Numbered from the stretch's first letter, positions 48,861 to 57,969 are shown. The stretch: DNA of 64,000 bases from Polynucleobacter sp. 80A-SIGWE (GCF_018882295.1 NZ_JACVOR010000002.1:806001-870000), one strand, 5' to 3'. Made by a program: numbers and translations. The notes: a model not told the origin generated them from the letters alone.

Positions 48861-49885
48861 AAATTATGATCATCACCGATGCATGGGATCCGCAGGTTAA
48901 TGGCGTCGTCAGAACGCTCAAGCAAACTCGTGCTGAATTAATTGGTATGGGCCACCAGGTAGAGATGATTACACCTAACGGCTTCAAATCGATTCCTTGC
49001 CCCACCTATCCTGATATTGCACTCTCACTATTTCCTGGAAAAGAAGTTGCTCGCAGAATTAAAGAATTCGCACCAGATGCAATGCATATCGCCACTGAAG
49101 GCCCTTTAGGTTTATCGGCACGCGCTTATGCCGTTAAAAATCATTTGCCCTTCTCCACTGCGTATCACACCCGCTTCCCAGAGTACGTCAAAGCCCGGAC
49201 AGGCATTCCGCTTGCTATTACCTATGCATTCATACGCTGGTTCCATGGGCCCTCAATGGCGGTTATGGCGCCAACGATTGTAGTTAAGGATGATTTAGAA
49301 AAATATGGGCTTACCAATGTTGTACTGTGGTCCAGGGGCGTAGACCTTGATATCTTTAAGATGCAAGATTCCAAAGCACTCAATACTGCGCACCCAATTT
49401 TTTTATATGTTGGTCGAGTCGCAGTTGAAAAGAATATTAATGCCTTCCTGGAAATTGATTTACCGGGATCCAAATGGGTGGTGGGAGATGGCCCAGCAAT
49501 GGCTGGTATTAAGGAAAAATACCCCAACATTAACTATCTTGGTGTTTTGCAACAGCATGAGCTAGCCAAAGTCTACGCTGCAGCTGATGTATTTGTATTC
49601 CCAAGTAAAACAGATACGTTTGGACTGGTATTACTAGAAGCAATGGCCTGTGGGACACCTGTAGCAGCCTACCCCGTAACTGGCCCAATTGATGTTTTAG
49701 GAAGCTCCCCCGCTGGTGCTATGAATGAAGATTTGCGCGTTGCTTGTCTGCAAGCCCTAAGAATCCCACGTGAGGTAGCGCGGGCACATGCTGAGAAGTT
49801 TTCCTGGAGGGCTGCCTCTGAGCAGTTTGCCAATCACCTCAAGCCAGTTCCATCGCCCGAAGTTCATGTTACTGCTCTCGCTTAA
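48857..49885 (+). CDS. agt: GT4 glycosyltransferase, Agt-like (glycosylates diacylglycerol)
   Basis: 342 aa, GT-B fold. N-terminal GVVRTLKQTRAELIGMGHQVEMIT acceptor side, and the nucleotide-sugar site VFVFPSKTDTFGLVLLEAMACGTPVAAYPV with the EX7E-type Glu pair. In marine and soil proteobacteria the gene after plcP is Agt, which adds glucose or glucuronate to diacylglycerol to make phosphorus-free glycolipid. Function here is inferred from the pair and ATGA coupling; a mannosyl- or other transferase cannot be excluded. Confidence 0.82.
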   Translation: MKIMIITDAWDPQVNGVVRTLKQTRAELIGMGHQVEMITPNGFKSIPCPTYPDIALSLFPGKEVARRIKEFAPDAMHIATEGPLGLSARAYAVKNHLPFSTAYHTRFPEYVKARTGIPLAITYAFIRWFHGPSMAVMAPTIVVKDDLEKYGLTNVVLWSRGVDLDIFKMQDSKALNTAHPIFLYVGRVAVEKNINAFLEIDLPGSKWVVGDGPAMAGIKEKYPNINYLGVLQQHELAKVYAAADVFVFPSKTDTFGLVLLEAMACGTPVAAYPVTGPIDVLGSSPAGAMNEDLRVACLQALRIPREVARAHAEKFSWRAASEQFANHLKPVPSPEVHVTALA

Positions 49886-49894
49886 GGTTTAATT

Positions 49895-50299
49895 TTGACC
49901 ACCCCTTACGATATTAAGCAAAACCCCCATAAAGGAAACCGGGGTTTAACTAGAGCTTGGCATGCTGCCAAAAACTCTTGGTGCGGCATTGTTTACGCAT
50001 TTGAGGAAGAAAGTGCATTTAGACAGGAACTTACCCTTCTGATTGCACTGGCACCAGTCGCACTCTTCCTCCCTATCAGCCCCATCGAAAAATGTGCATT
50101 GATTACCTCGTTAATCATGGTCTTAGTTGTTGAGCTACTGAACTCCAGTGTTGAAGCGGCAATTGATCGGATCTCCTTTGATCATCATGATCTCTCAAAA
50201 AGAGCTAAGGACTTTGGGTCGGCAGCAGTCATGCTTGCTCTACTCATTGCAGCACTACTTTGGATCACGATTTGCACACCGATTGTCATGAATTGGTAA
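49895..50299 (+). CDS. dgkA: Diacylglycerol kinase (DgkA family, TTG start)
   Basis: 134 aa. TTG start at 49895, 7 nt after AAGG; no in-frame ATG precedes the conserved core. FEEESAFRQELTLLI, VVELLNSSVEAAID and RAKDFGSAAVMLALL are the DgkA signature, with three membrane helices and the catalytic Glu in the VELLNS segment. Phosphorylates diacylglycerol to phosphatidate in the inner membrane. Here it can recycle the diacylglycerol that PlcP releases. Begins 9 bp after agt. Confidence 0.9.
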   Translation: MTTPYDIKQNPHKGNRGLTRAWHAAKNSWCGIVYAFEEESAFRQELTLLIALAPVALFLPISPIEKCALITSLIMVLVVELLNSSVEAAIDRISFDHHDLSKRAKDFGSAAVMLALLIAALLWITICTPIVMNW

Positions 50300-50340
50300 T
50301 GCAGAGCTTCTACCATCAGAAGAATTCATAAAGGAAAACT

Positions 50341-51285
50341 ATGTCGGACATTCCAAATCCATTAGGTGCATTTGATATTTTCAACTCGCGTTTTGAAGGA
50401 AAGCCGAAGAAGAAAAGCAAAGGCAAGAACAAGGCAGATGCCATTAAAAAACTGTTCTCCAAAAAAATAGCCAAGAAACTATTTGGAAAGAAATTTGCCA
50501 CTCGAGCACGTGCTGAGTTAAGCATCCAAACACCCGTAACCCCTGAGAAATCAATTGCCAAACCAAAACGCCCCGCATTTCAAATTACTTGGGCCAGTAA
50601 TGCGAGTGAAATCAAAGAAGCACAACGCCTACGCTATAAGGTGTTTGCCGAAGAAATGGGTGCAAACCTTCCTCGGAATGCAGAAAACTTAGATATTGAT
50701 GATTTTGATGCGTATTGCGATCATTTACTCATTCGCGATCAAGCATCCTTAAAGGTAGTTGGAACTTATCGGGTGCTCCCACCACACAAGGCGCTAGAAA
50801 TTGGTCGACTCTATTCGGACTCTGAATTTGATCTATCGCGCCTAAATCATCTACGCCCAAAAATGGTTGAACTCGGTAGATCCTGTGTCCATGCAGAGTA
50901 TCGTTCTGGAGCCGTCATCATGGCACTGTGGAGCGGTCTTGCCCAATACATGCAAAAGCACGACTATGAAATCATGTTGGGTTGCGCAAGCATTCCGATG
51001 GCGGATGGCGGTCATTTTGCAGCCAGTCTCTACAACTCACTTAGTAATGAGCAAATAGCCCCCGTGGAGAATCATGCTTTCCCGCGATTACCATTACCTT
51101 TAGATAGACTAAATGGTGGTCTAGAAGTAGAGCCACCTCCCCTAATTAAGGGTTATCTTAAATTAGGCGCTAAGATTTGTAGTGCTCCAGCATGGGATCC
51201 AGACTTCAATACAGCTGATGTGCTCACCATGTTGCGCCTATCAGAAATTAATCCGCGCTATGCCAAGCACTTCCTAGGACTGTAG
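50341..51285 (+). CDS. olsB: OlsB-like L-ornithine N-acyltransferase with basic N-terminal extension
   Basis: 314 aa. The OlsB/GNAT-type core spans about residues 80-280: RLRYKVFAEEMGANLPR, DDFDAYCDHLLIRD, VVGTYRVLPPHKA, and ELGRSCVHAEYRSGAVIMALW. It transfers a 3-hydroxyacyl chain from ACP to ornithine, giving lyso-ornithine lipid. Residues 17-60 are extremely Lys-rich (KPKKKSKGKNK, KKLFSKKIAKKLFGKKF), unlike usual OlsB, possibly binding membrane or acyl-ACP. A strong AAAGGA site precedes the ATG. Last gene of the plcP operon; abuts ppx convergently. Confidence 0.8.
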   Translation: MSDIPNPLGAFDIFNSRFEGKPKKKSKGKNKADAIKKLFSKKIAKKLFGKKFATRARAELSIQTPVTPEKSIAKPKRPAFQITWASNASEIKEAQRLRYKVFAEEMGANLPRNAENLDIDDFDAYCDHLLIRDQASLKVVGTYRVLPPHKALEIGRLYSDSEFDLSRLNHLRPKMVELGRSCVHAEYRSGAVIMALWSGLAQYMQKHDYEIMLGCASIPMADGGHFAASLYNSLSNEQIAPVENHAFPRLPLPLDRLNGGLEVEPPPLIKGYLKLGAKICSAPAWDPDFNTADVLTMLRLSEINPRYAKHFLGL

Positions 51286-51287
51286 GG

Positions 51288-52850
51288 TTACTTTAGATTG
51301 ATGCTATAAGGTCGGCCGACTCGCTCCCACTCGGCCGCTTCTTTTTCTAGACTAAATTCGGTCAGCGGATGCTCTTTAGTCCACTCTTCGGAAAGACTAA
51401 CCGAATAAGCACCATTGCCTTCTGAGACCTTGACTTTCGGTAGATCACCGTCACTGCGACCACGACAAAGCACCTGAGCTAAGCGTAAGCAGAACAGCAT
51501 GCGCCAATCTGAAAAACTAGAGTTATTGGCTAACTTACCCAATTTTCCAGTATGGCCAATTAATAATGCAGCCAACCTCGCTTGATCATTTTTAGAAAAG
51601 CCAGGCATATCAGCATTTCCAGCAATATAAGCTGAATGCTTATGGTATCCATTATGAGAAATCGATAAACCAATTTCATGCAAGTTTGCAACCCACTGCA
51701 GTAAGGCAATGTTGTCCGTCCTACTTTCTAGATCCGGCTTGGGAAGTTGAGATAAGAACTCAGCCGCTAAATTACCAACGCGGCTTGCCTGATCGCGATC
51801 TACTGCATAACGCTGCATAAATTGCTCAACTGTGACATAGCGCATATCGGCATGCTGAGAGCGCCCCAAGAGGTCATATAGGACGCCTATCCGTAATGCA
51901 GCATCAGTAACCTCCATACTCTCAATGCCCAACTCATCGAAGACAGCGATCATGATTGCAAGACCACCAGGCCAAACGGCACGTCGATCGTCCTTGAGTC
52001 CTACCATCTCTACTTGACTTACATGCTCATACTTAAGTAAATGCTTTTTCATGGCTTTTAAGCCATCACGTGTAATTAAACCGCTAGAGCCATTGACTCG
52101 ACCCATGGTTAAGCCATCACCATGGTTATTAAAGTCGTTATCAGAAATAAGCTCAGCCAATGCTCGAGCCGTTCCCGAGGATCCGATTACCTGCTTCCAT
52201 CCGGTTTTTAAAAACGCCCCGGAAATAACTTGGATCTCTCGACGTGCCGCAAGCTCAGCCTCTTTAAACGCATGAGAATCAATATTTCCCTTCGGAAAGA
52301 AACGGAGACTATGAGAGACGCAGCCAATGTACAGGCTCTCCATTAATTTAGGCTCATATGCCTTTCCGATAATTAATTCGGTAGAGCCACCGCCAATATC
52401 GACCACCAGGCGATTGCCCTGCACTGCTGGAACTTCATGAGCTGCACCAATGTAGATCAGGCGAGCCTCTTCAACGCCGGCAATGATTTCGATTGGGAAG
52501 CCCAAGGCCTTCTCAGCATCACGAACAAAATTGGGAGCATTCTTAGCTACACGGAGTGTATTAGTAGCAACTGCGCGAACTTTGGCGGGATCGAAACCAC
52601 GGATGCGCTCACCAAAACGACGTATGGCAGTGATACCACGCTGATACGCATCATTGCCCAGCAATTTATCATCAGTTAATCCAGCCGCAAGGCGAACTGA
52701 TTCGCGTAAGGTATCGATTGGACGCAGTTGGGTCCCGGATGGTGTTTGAACAACCTGAGCGACCAACATCCTAAAGCTATTTGAACCCAAATCGACAGCG
52801 GCGACTAGGTCTGATGAATTGTCTTTGGGTGAATCTGTAACAGTGATCAC
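51288..52850 (-). CDS. ppx: Exopolyphosphatase (Ppx/GppA)
   Basis: 520 aa from the GTG at 52850 (GGAAA site upstream; a TTG at 52877 is the only earlier option). AAVDLGSNSFRMLVAQ, NRLVVDIGGGSTELIIG and VIGSSGTARAL are the actin-like ATPase motifs of Ppx/GppA; the C-terminal third is the HD-like helical domain. Removes terminal phosphate from polyphosphate. Reads in the same direction as the GDCCVxC-like gene, which ends 53 bp before this start, so both probably share the Pho box at 53139-53156. Confidence 0.93.
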   Translation of the reverse strand: MITVTDSPKDNSSDLVAAVDLGSNSFRMLVAQVVQTPSGTQLRPIDTLRESVRLAAGLTDDKLLGNDAYQRGITAIRRFGERIRGFDPAKVRAVATNTLRVAKNAPNFVRDAEKALGFPIEIIAGVEEARLIYIGAAHEVPAVQGNRLVVDIGGGSTELIIGKAYEPKLMESLYIGCVSHSLRFFPKGNIDSHAFKEAELAARREIQVISGAFLKTGWKQVIGSSGTARALAELISDNDFNNHGDGLTMGRVNGSSGLITRDGLKAMKKHLLKYEHVSQVEMVGLKDDRRAVWPGGLAIMIAVFDELGIESMEVTDAALRIGVLYDLLGRSQHADMRYVTVEQFMQRYAVDRDQASRVGNLAAEFLSQLPKPDLESRTDNIALLQWVANLHEIGLSISHNGYHKHSAYIAGNADMPGFSKNDQARLAALLIGHTGKLGKLANNSSFSDWRMLFCLRLAQVLCRGRSDGDLPKVKVSEGNGAYSVSLSEEWTKEHPLTEFSLEKEAAEWERVGRPYSINLK

Positions 52851-52903
52851 GATATTTCCAGAAGCTGCGTAGTTCAATTAGTACGTAGTCTACAACCTAA
52901 GAC

Positions 52904-53116
52904 TTATGCAGCTAAGTTTTTTTCTGGACTTGAACAGTCAATACTGCCAAAACTGCAAAATATGCAGCAGTCACCTGACTTTGGCCTCAATATGGTCTTG
53001 CATGAATGGCAGCGATATAGATGCTGAGAGGAGCCCTTGGGTAAAGCTAAAATTTCAGCATTCAAACAGATCGGGCATGTGATGGTAGAGCAATGCTCTT
53101 GAAGTAATGTAGTCAC
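52904..53116 (-). CDS. GDCCVxC-type Cys-rich small protein, Pho-controlled
   Basis: 70 aa, GTG start at 53116. Contains CPIC, CHSC, then GDCCIFCSFGSIDC, close to the GDCCVxC signature of a family annotated as (seleno)protein of unknown function. Two CxxC pairs suggest zinc or another metal; the CC pair suggests redox chemistry. Positions where some members carry selenocysteine are Cys here. No ribosome binding site is evident, and the predicted transcription start is at or next to the GTG. Confidence 0.78.
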   Translation of the reverse strand: MTTLLQEHCSTITCPICLNAEILALPKGSSQHLYRCHSCKTILRPKSGDCCIFCSFGSIDCSSPEKNLAA

Positions 53117-53138
53117 ACTCGAATCATCTACCTGAAGT

Positions 53139-53156
53139 ATGACAGTTTCATGTCAA
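53139..53156 (-). promoter_or_regulatory. Pho box directed at the GDCCVxC/ppx genes
   Basis: Minus-strand TTGACAT-GAAA-CTGTCAT: the second unit is a perfect CTGTCAT. GATGAT 10 nt further is a plausible -10. Confidence 0.8.
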
Positions 53157-53162
53157 ATCACT

Positions 53163-53180
53163 ACGACATGAGACTGTCAT
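53163..53180 (+). promoter_or_regulatory. Pho box directed at the 68-aa gene
   Basis: ACGACAT-GAGA-CTGTCAT on the plus strand; second unit perfect. TAGGAT at 53191-53196, 10 nt further, is a plausible -10. It is back to back with the box at 53139-53156, six bases apart. Confidence 0.78.
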
Positions 53181-53227
53181 ATGGGCTTGATAGGATCACA
53201 CCATACGTCAAGCTGGGTTAATAAAAA

Positions 53228-53434
53228 ATGAGTAAATATCACTACGAAGATGCAATCCTACAGCTACAGAAGACAGGGCAAATCACCTTATCCGATTTTA
53301 AGAGCTTGCCTTACGAGGAGCTTGTAGAGCTTCTTGAGGAGATTAAGGTGTGGTGTCTTTATGCTAACGGCAAGCTGGAGAAACTACCGAAGGAATCTAA
53401 AAAGAAGAAGAGAAAGAAAAAGGAAAGGGACTGA
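53228..53434 (+). CDS. Small Lys-tailed protein, Pho-controlled (68 aa)
   Basis: Residues 1-50 look like a compact helical domain (YEDAILQLQKTGQITLSDFKSLPYEELVELLEE read in parts), with one Trp and one Cys; the last 15 residues are KKKKRKKKERD-like. No signal peptide or membrane segment. The ribosome binding site is weak, but a Pho box and -10 lie at the right distance upstream. Convergent with phoR, 13 bp apart. Family unknown to me. Confidence 0.65.
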   Translation: MSKYHYEDAILQLQKTGQITLSDFKSLPYEELVELLEEIKVWCLYANGKLEKLPKESKKKKRKKKERD

Positions 53435-53447
53435 TCCCTCAATTTTC

Positions 53448-54746
53448 TTAAGATGTAATGCGATCTTTCGGAAAGCGCAAAGTAAAAGTACTGCCCTTCC
53501 CTGGGGTGCTCTCAATTAATAGCTGAGCTTGATGGCGATTAGCGATATGCTTCACAATCGCCAAGCCTAGACCTGTACCGCCTGTATCCCTGGAGCGACT
53601 TCGATCAACCCGATAGAATCGCTCGGTCAGTCTAGATAGGTGCTCAGATGCAATGCCAGGTCCAGTATCCGTTACAGAGAATTCACCACTCCCCTGACTA
53701 TTAACAGACCATTTTGCAGTGACAGCACCAATATCGGGCGTATACCGAATGGCATTCGATACAAGATTACTAAATGCAGAAAGAATTTCTCGCTCTTCAC
53801 CCATTAAATTACAAGGAGTGGAGATTTCAAAATTCAGAGCATGTCGGCCCTGCGAGAGCGCCTCAGCATCATTTCTAACCAAAGCCATTAGCGTATCAAT
53901 TTTAATTTCCTGCAGAGGGGCTGGCAAAGTATTCGCTTCAAGATTTGCAAGAGTCAGTAAATCCTCAACTAGACTTTTCATGCGTTGAGCTTGCGACATC
54001 ATCATGTCAAAATACTGGTCACGTTGCTGCTTATCAATGTCAAGAGATTGAATGGTCTCCAAAAAACCCATGAGCACGGTAATCGGCGTTCTCATCTCAT
54101 GGGAGACATTGGCAACGAAATCACGTCGCATTGCATCGGCTTTTTGTAAATCGGTCACATCTTGCACAAGCAGAAGATGGCGCTTTTGACCAAATGGAAA
54201 AGCTTGAATCATCAAACTCAAGTTGGCATCCGCCCCCATCCGCTCTAGCAATAAGGGGTCTTCAAACTGGCGCCTATTTAGATACTGAATAAATTCAGGG
54301 CGGCGAATAAGGAAGTTAATTCTTTGAAGCGCATCTCGCTTGAAATTTAATCCAAAAAAACGCTCAGCAATCTCATTACACCATTCAATTTGATCTTGAT
54401 CATCGAGCATTAAGATCCCATTAGGAGAGGCCTGAAAGGCCTCTATAAAGCGATCATGCTGCTTTTCAACCGTTCGAATTTCTTGCTTCAGATTACGTAC
54501 AAGACGCTGTAGTCTAAAAAAAACTTCTTCCCAAAAGCCGCTAGGAAGCGGCATATTTTCAACGGCATCTTGCAATACGTATTTTCTGAGGCGCGCCAAA
54601 TTAATGTAGGAGTAGACCAATGGCACGGACAATACTGCCATTCCCGCGGCAATGGCAAAATCAGCCCCCCAGTTAGCAAGAGCAATGTATGCGGCTAGAA
54701 ATGCCAGGCAAAGGAGAGTGATGAAACGGGTTAAAACGGATAGCAT
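53448..54746 (-). CDS. phoR: Phosphate regulon sensor histidine kinase PhoR
   Basis: 432 aa. Two N-terminal hydrophobic helices with almost no periplasmic loop, a linker helix, a PAS domain (about 95-200), H-box FVANVSHEMRTP with His216, and the ATPase N, G1 and G2 boxes (SNAIRYTP, DTGPGI, GGTGLGLAIVKHI). The lack of a sensing loop fits PhoR, which takes its signal from PstSCAB and PhoU. Confidence 0.93.
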   Translation of the reverse strand: MLSVLTRFITLLCLAFLAAYIALANWGADFAIAAGMAVLSVPLVYSYINLARLRKYVLQDAVENMPLPSGFWEEVFFRLQRLVRNLKQEIRTVEKQHDRFIEAFQASPNGILMLDDQDQIEWCNEIAERFFGLNFKRDALQRINFLIRRPEFIQYLNRRQFEDPLLLERMGADANLSLMIQAFPFGQKRHLLLVQDVTDLQKADAMRRDFVANVSHEMRTPITVLMGFLETIQSLDIDKQQRDQYFDMMMSQAQRMKSLVEDLLTLANLEANTLPAPLQEIKIDTLMALVRNDAEALSQGRHALNFEISTPCNLMGEEREILSAFSNLVSNAIRYTPDIGAVTAKWSVNSQGSGEFSVTDTGPGIASEHLSRLTERFYRVDRSRSRDTGGTGLGLAIVKHIANRHQAQLLIESTPGKGSTFTLRFPKDRITS

Positions 54747-54812
54747 GACGCAATCTTAGAGCATCTGTAAGTAAAACTAGAAAATCATCCAAAATGCCTA
54801 GTAAATAAGCAC

Positions 54813-55532
54813 CTAGATTTCAGTTGGGACTTTGGTAATTCTGTAACCGCTACCCCTAACAGTTTCAATAAAACGATCGCAATCCATCGGCGCCAGAGCG
54901 GCCCTTAAACGCTTAATATGGACATCTACTGTTCTCTCCTCAATGTAGACATCACTTCCCCATACCTGATCAAGCAAGCTTGCTCGGGAGTGAACGCGCT
55001 CAGGGTTAGTCATGAAAAATTGGAGTAAGCGATATTCTGTTGGGCCCAAAAGAATCGGTTTTGGGTCAACATTAGGCCAAACTGCTAGAACACGGTGGGA
55101 GCCTGGGTCTAACCTCAGCGGCCCTACTGATAGTGGCCCCGTATCTGCCATAGGAGCTTGCCTGCGAAGAAGCGCTTTAACCCGAGCAACGAGCTCCTTT
55201 GGGGAGAATGGCTTAGTTACGAAATCATCGGCGCCAGAATCTAGACCCAGCACCTTATCGGACTCTTCACTTTTTGCGGTCAACATCAATATTGGCAGCC
55301 CTCTTGTACGCTCATTGGCACGAAGCTCCCTGGCAAATTGAACCCCTGATTTACCAGGCAACATCCAATCCAAAATAAGCAGACTTGGCAATTCATCCCG
55401 CATCATATTCATGGCAACTTCTGTTTGCAGAGCCTTCTCAACCTGATAGCCTGCATGCGTCAAGTTAATCGCTATTAATTCAGCAATGGAGGGCTCATCC
55501 TCAACAACCAAAATACGGTGAGTCATGGTCAT
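54813..55532 (-). CDS. phoB: Phosphate regulon response regulator PhoB
   Basis: 239 aa: receiver with Asp55 in LILDWMLPG and Lys in FVTKPFS; OmpR-type winged helix with HSRASLLDQVWGSDVYIEERTVDVHIKRLR. Binds Pho boxes, several of which are visible in this window. Lies 3 bp after phoU and 66 bp before phoR, in the pst transcript. Met3 is an alternative start. Confidence 0.94.
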   Translation of the reverse strand: MTMTHRILVVEDEPSIAELIAINLTHAGYQVEKALQTEVAMNMMRDELPSLLILDWMLPGKSGVQFARELRANERTRGLPILMLTAKSEESDKVLGLDSGADDFVTKPFSPKELVARVKALLRRQAPMADTGPLSVGPLRLDPGSHRVLAVWPNVDPKPILLGPTEYRLLQFFMTNPERVHSRASLLDQVWGSDVYIEERTVDVHIKRLRAALAPMDCDRFIETVRGSGYRITKVPTEI

Positions 55533-55534
55533 TC

Positions 55535-56242
55535 TTATGTCCTATTTGCCTCGCGAACAAGATCCTCGTGCGGAAGGTGGCGAACATCAGAACCTTTAGC
55601 AATATAAATTACAAATTCAGCAATATTCTTTGCGTGATCACCAATACGCTCAATAGCCTTTGCAATGGTCAGCATATCTAGACCAGTAGTGATGGTGTGT
55701 GGATCCTCCATCATGTAAGAAATCAGCTTGCGAACAAAGCCTCTGAATTCTTCATCAATCTGGCGATCTTCTTGAACCACTTCAGCAGCAGCAACAGTAT
55801 CCAAGCGAGCAAAGGCATCTAGGCTACGACGCAATAAAGAAATGGCCATTTGGCCTGATAAACGAATTTCAGCCACGTTAATGTTGTGAGTTGCACCCGC
55901 CTCAATTAAGCGCTTAGTACGTTTAGCAACGCGCTCGGCCTCATCACCGGCACGCTCTAAATTAGTGATCGCCTTAGAGACAGCCATGACTAGGCGCAGA
56001 TCTCGGGCGGTAGGCTGCCGGCGAGCAATCAATTCAGTGCAGGCCATATCAATCTGAATCTCCAGATCATTAACCAGCTTTTCGTTTGCAATAACTACAT
56101 TGCAAGTTTCAATATCCATTTGGGTAAAGGCACGCATCGCAGTTGAAATCTGAGACTCAACAAGACCACCCATTTCTAGCAAACGACTAGAAAGAGAATT
56201 TAAATCAGCATCAAATTGTGATGAAAGGTGTTTATCAGGCAT
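55535..56242 (-). CDS. phoU: Phosphate transport system regulator PhoU
   Basis: 235 aa, all-helical, two PhoU repeats with MGGLVESQISTAM and MISYMMEDPHTITTGLDML as the paired metal-binding helices. Conveys the Pst transport state to PhoR and limits uptake. Confidence 0.93.
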   Translation of the reverse strand: MPDKHLSSQFDADLNSLSSRLLEMGGLVESQISTAMRAFTQMDIETCNVVIANEKLVNDLEIQIDMACTELIARRQPTARDLRLVMAVSKAITNLERAGDEAERVAKRTKRLIEAGATHNINVAEIRLSGQMAISLLRRSLDAFARLDTVAAAEVVQEDRQIDEEFRGFVRKLISYMMEDPHTITTGLDMLTIAKAIERIGDHAKNIAEFVIYIAKGSDVRHLPHEDLVREANRT

Positions 56243-56254
56243 TTATATCTCCAA

Positions 56255-57046
56255 TTAACCGAAACGGCCGGTAATGTAATCTTCTGTTTCTTTACGTTTA
56301 GGTTTAATGAATATTTCATCGGTCTTACCATATTCAATTAAGCTTCCAAGGTACATGTATGCCGTGTAATCAGACACACGAGCAGCTTGCTGCATATTGT
56401 GAGTAACGATCGCAATCGTGTACTCATGCTTAAGCTCATTGATCAACTCTTCAATCTTTCCAGTAGAAATTGGATCTAAAGCTGAAGTAGGCTCGTCGAG
56501 CAAAATAACGGACGGCTTAACCGCCACACCGCGTGCAATACACAATCGCTGCTGCTGACCACCCGAGAGCGATAGACCGCTTTGATTTAATTTATCTTTT
56601 GCCTCATTCCAAAGTGCAGCCTTGTTTAGAGCCCACTCAACACGCTCGTCCATCTCTGAGCGAGAAAGCTTTTCATAGAGACGTACGCCAAAGGCAATGT
56701 TCTCGTAAATGGACATTGGAAATGGTGTTGGCTTCTGAAAAACCATACCAATACGTGAGCGCAGTAAATTCAGATCCTGCCCAGGCTCTAAGATGTTTTG
56801 GCCGTAGAAATTAATCTCCCCTTCTGCGCGTTGACCTGGATAGAGGTCATACATGCGGTTGAGGGTTCTGAGCAAAGTAGATTTACCACAACCAGATGGT
56901 CCGATGAAGGCGGTAACCTTACCCTCTTCAATATCCAAATTAATATTCTTCAGACCCTGAAAGGAGCCATAAAAAAAGTTCAGGTTACGAACTTCTAGCG
57001 CATTCCTAACTTCACTTATGGGTTGTTGATTTTGCATGTCGTTCAT
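56255..57046 (-). CDS. pstB: Phosphate ABC transporter ATP-binding protein PstB
   Basis: 263 aa from the ATG at 57046, which has AAGGA 6 nt upstream; longer in-frame starts would run into pstA. Walker [25 protein letters not shown], Walker [29 protein letters not shown]. Typical PstB. Confidence 0.95.
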   Translation of the reverse strand: MNDMQNQQPISEVRNALEVRNLNFFYGSFQGLKNINLDIEEGKVTAFIGPSGCGKSTLLRTLNRMYDLYPGQRAEGEINFYGQNILEPGQDLNLLRSRIGMVFQKPTPFPMSIYENIAFGVRLYEKLSRSEMDERVEWALNKAALWNEAKDKLNQSGLSLSGGQQQRLCIARGVAVKPSVILLDEPTSALDPISTGKIEELINELKHEYTIAIVTHNMQQAARVSDYTAYMYLGSLIEYGKTDEIFIKPKRKETEDYITGRFG

Positions 57047-57102
57047 TCGTGTTCCTTGACTATCAATAGTATTTAAGTCAAACATTGTTTTTATATTGCT
57101 CA

Positions 57103-57969
57103 CTAGCTTTGAACCTTCTCGCGGAATACCACGCGAGCCAGAATATTTAGCCCAAGCACTGCAAAGGTAATCAATAAAGCCCCGCCCCATGCTAGCTCAA
57201 CCCAGTTGTCATAAGGACTCATTGCAAACTGGAAAATCACCACAGGTAAGTTTGCCATTGGGGCGTTCATGTTAGTAGAGAAGAATTGGTTATTAAGCGC
57301 AGTGAACAACAAAGGCGCTGTTTCACCACTCACACGAGCTAGAGCCAATAAGATTCCTGTCATCACACCACTTTGAGCAGCTCTTAGAGTGATCATGAAA
57401 GCCACTTTCCACTTTGGCGTACCCAAAGCATAAGCAGCCTCTCGCAAGCTACCAGGTACCAAGCGCAACATATTCTCTGTCGTACGTACAACTACCGGAA
57501 TCGCAATCAGAGCCAACGCGATCGTGCCGGCCCAACCAGAGAAGTGACGTACTTGAGCAACTACGAAGGCGTATACGAATAAGCCAATCACAATCGACGG
57601 CGCGGAAAGCATGATGTCAGTAACAAAACGGGTAATGGCAGCAATGCGGCTGCGATCACCGTACTCAGAGAGGTATAGACCAGCCAAAACACCAATTGGC
57701 GTGCTGATCAGAGTACAGCAACCTACCAACATCAAACTACCAACAATCGCGTTAGCCAAGCCACCACCCTCAGATCCGGGCGCTGGAGTACTTTGGGTAA
57801 ACAGCGTAATGTCCAGCGCAGAAAAACCTTTAAAAATCAGAACACTCAGAATCCAAAGCAGAAATACCATCCCCAATCCCATGGCACACATGGATAAAGC
57901 TAAGCCAATTTTATTGGCTCGCTTACGTCTTGCAAAAACTGCCGGATCAATGTTTGTAGTGCCGTTCAT
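57103..57969 (-). CDS. pstA: Phosphate ABC transporter permease PstA
   Basis: 288 aa with six hydrophobic helices; [47 protein letters not shown] is the PstA EAA loop and following helix (read in parts). Overlaps the pstC end by 4 bp. Confidence 0.93.
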   Translation of the reverse strand: MNGTTNIDPAVFARRKRANKIGLALSMCAMGLGMVFLLWILSVLIFKGFSALDITLFTQSTPAPGSEGGGLANAIVGSLMLVGCCTLISTPIGVLAGLYLSEYGDRSRIAAITRFVTDIMLSAPSIVIGLFVYAFVVAQVRHFSGWAGTIALALIAIPVVVRTTENMLRLVPGSLREAAYALGTPKWKVAFMITLRAAQSGVMTGILLALARVSGETAPLLFTALNNQFFSTNMNAPMANLPVVIFQFAMSPYDNWVELAWGGALLITFAVLGLNILARVVFREKVQS

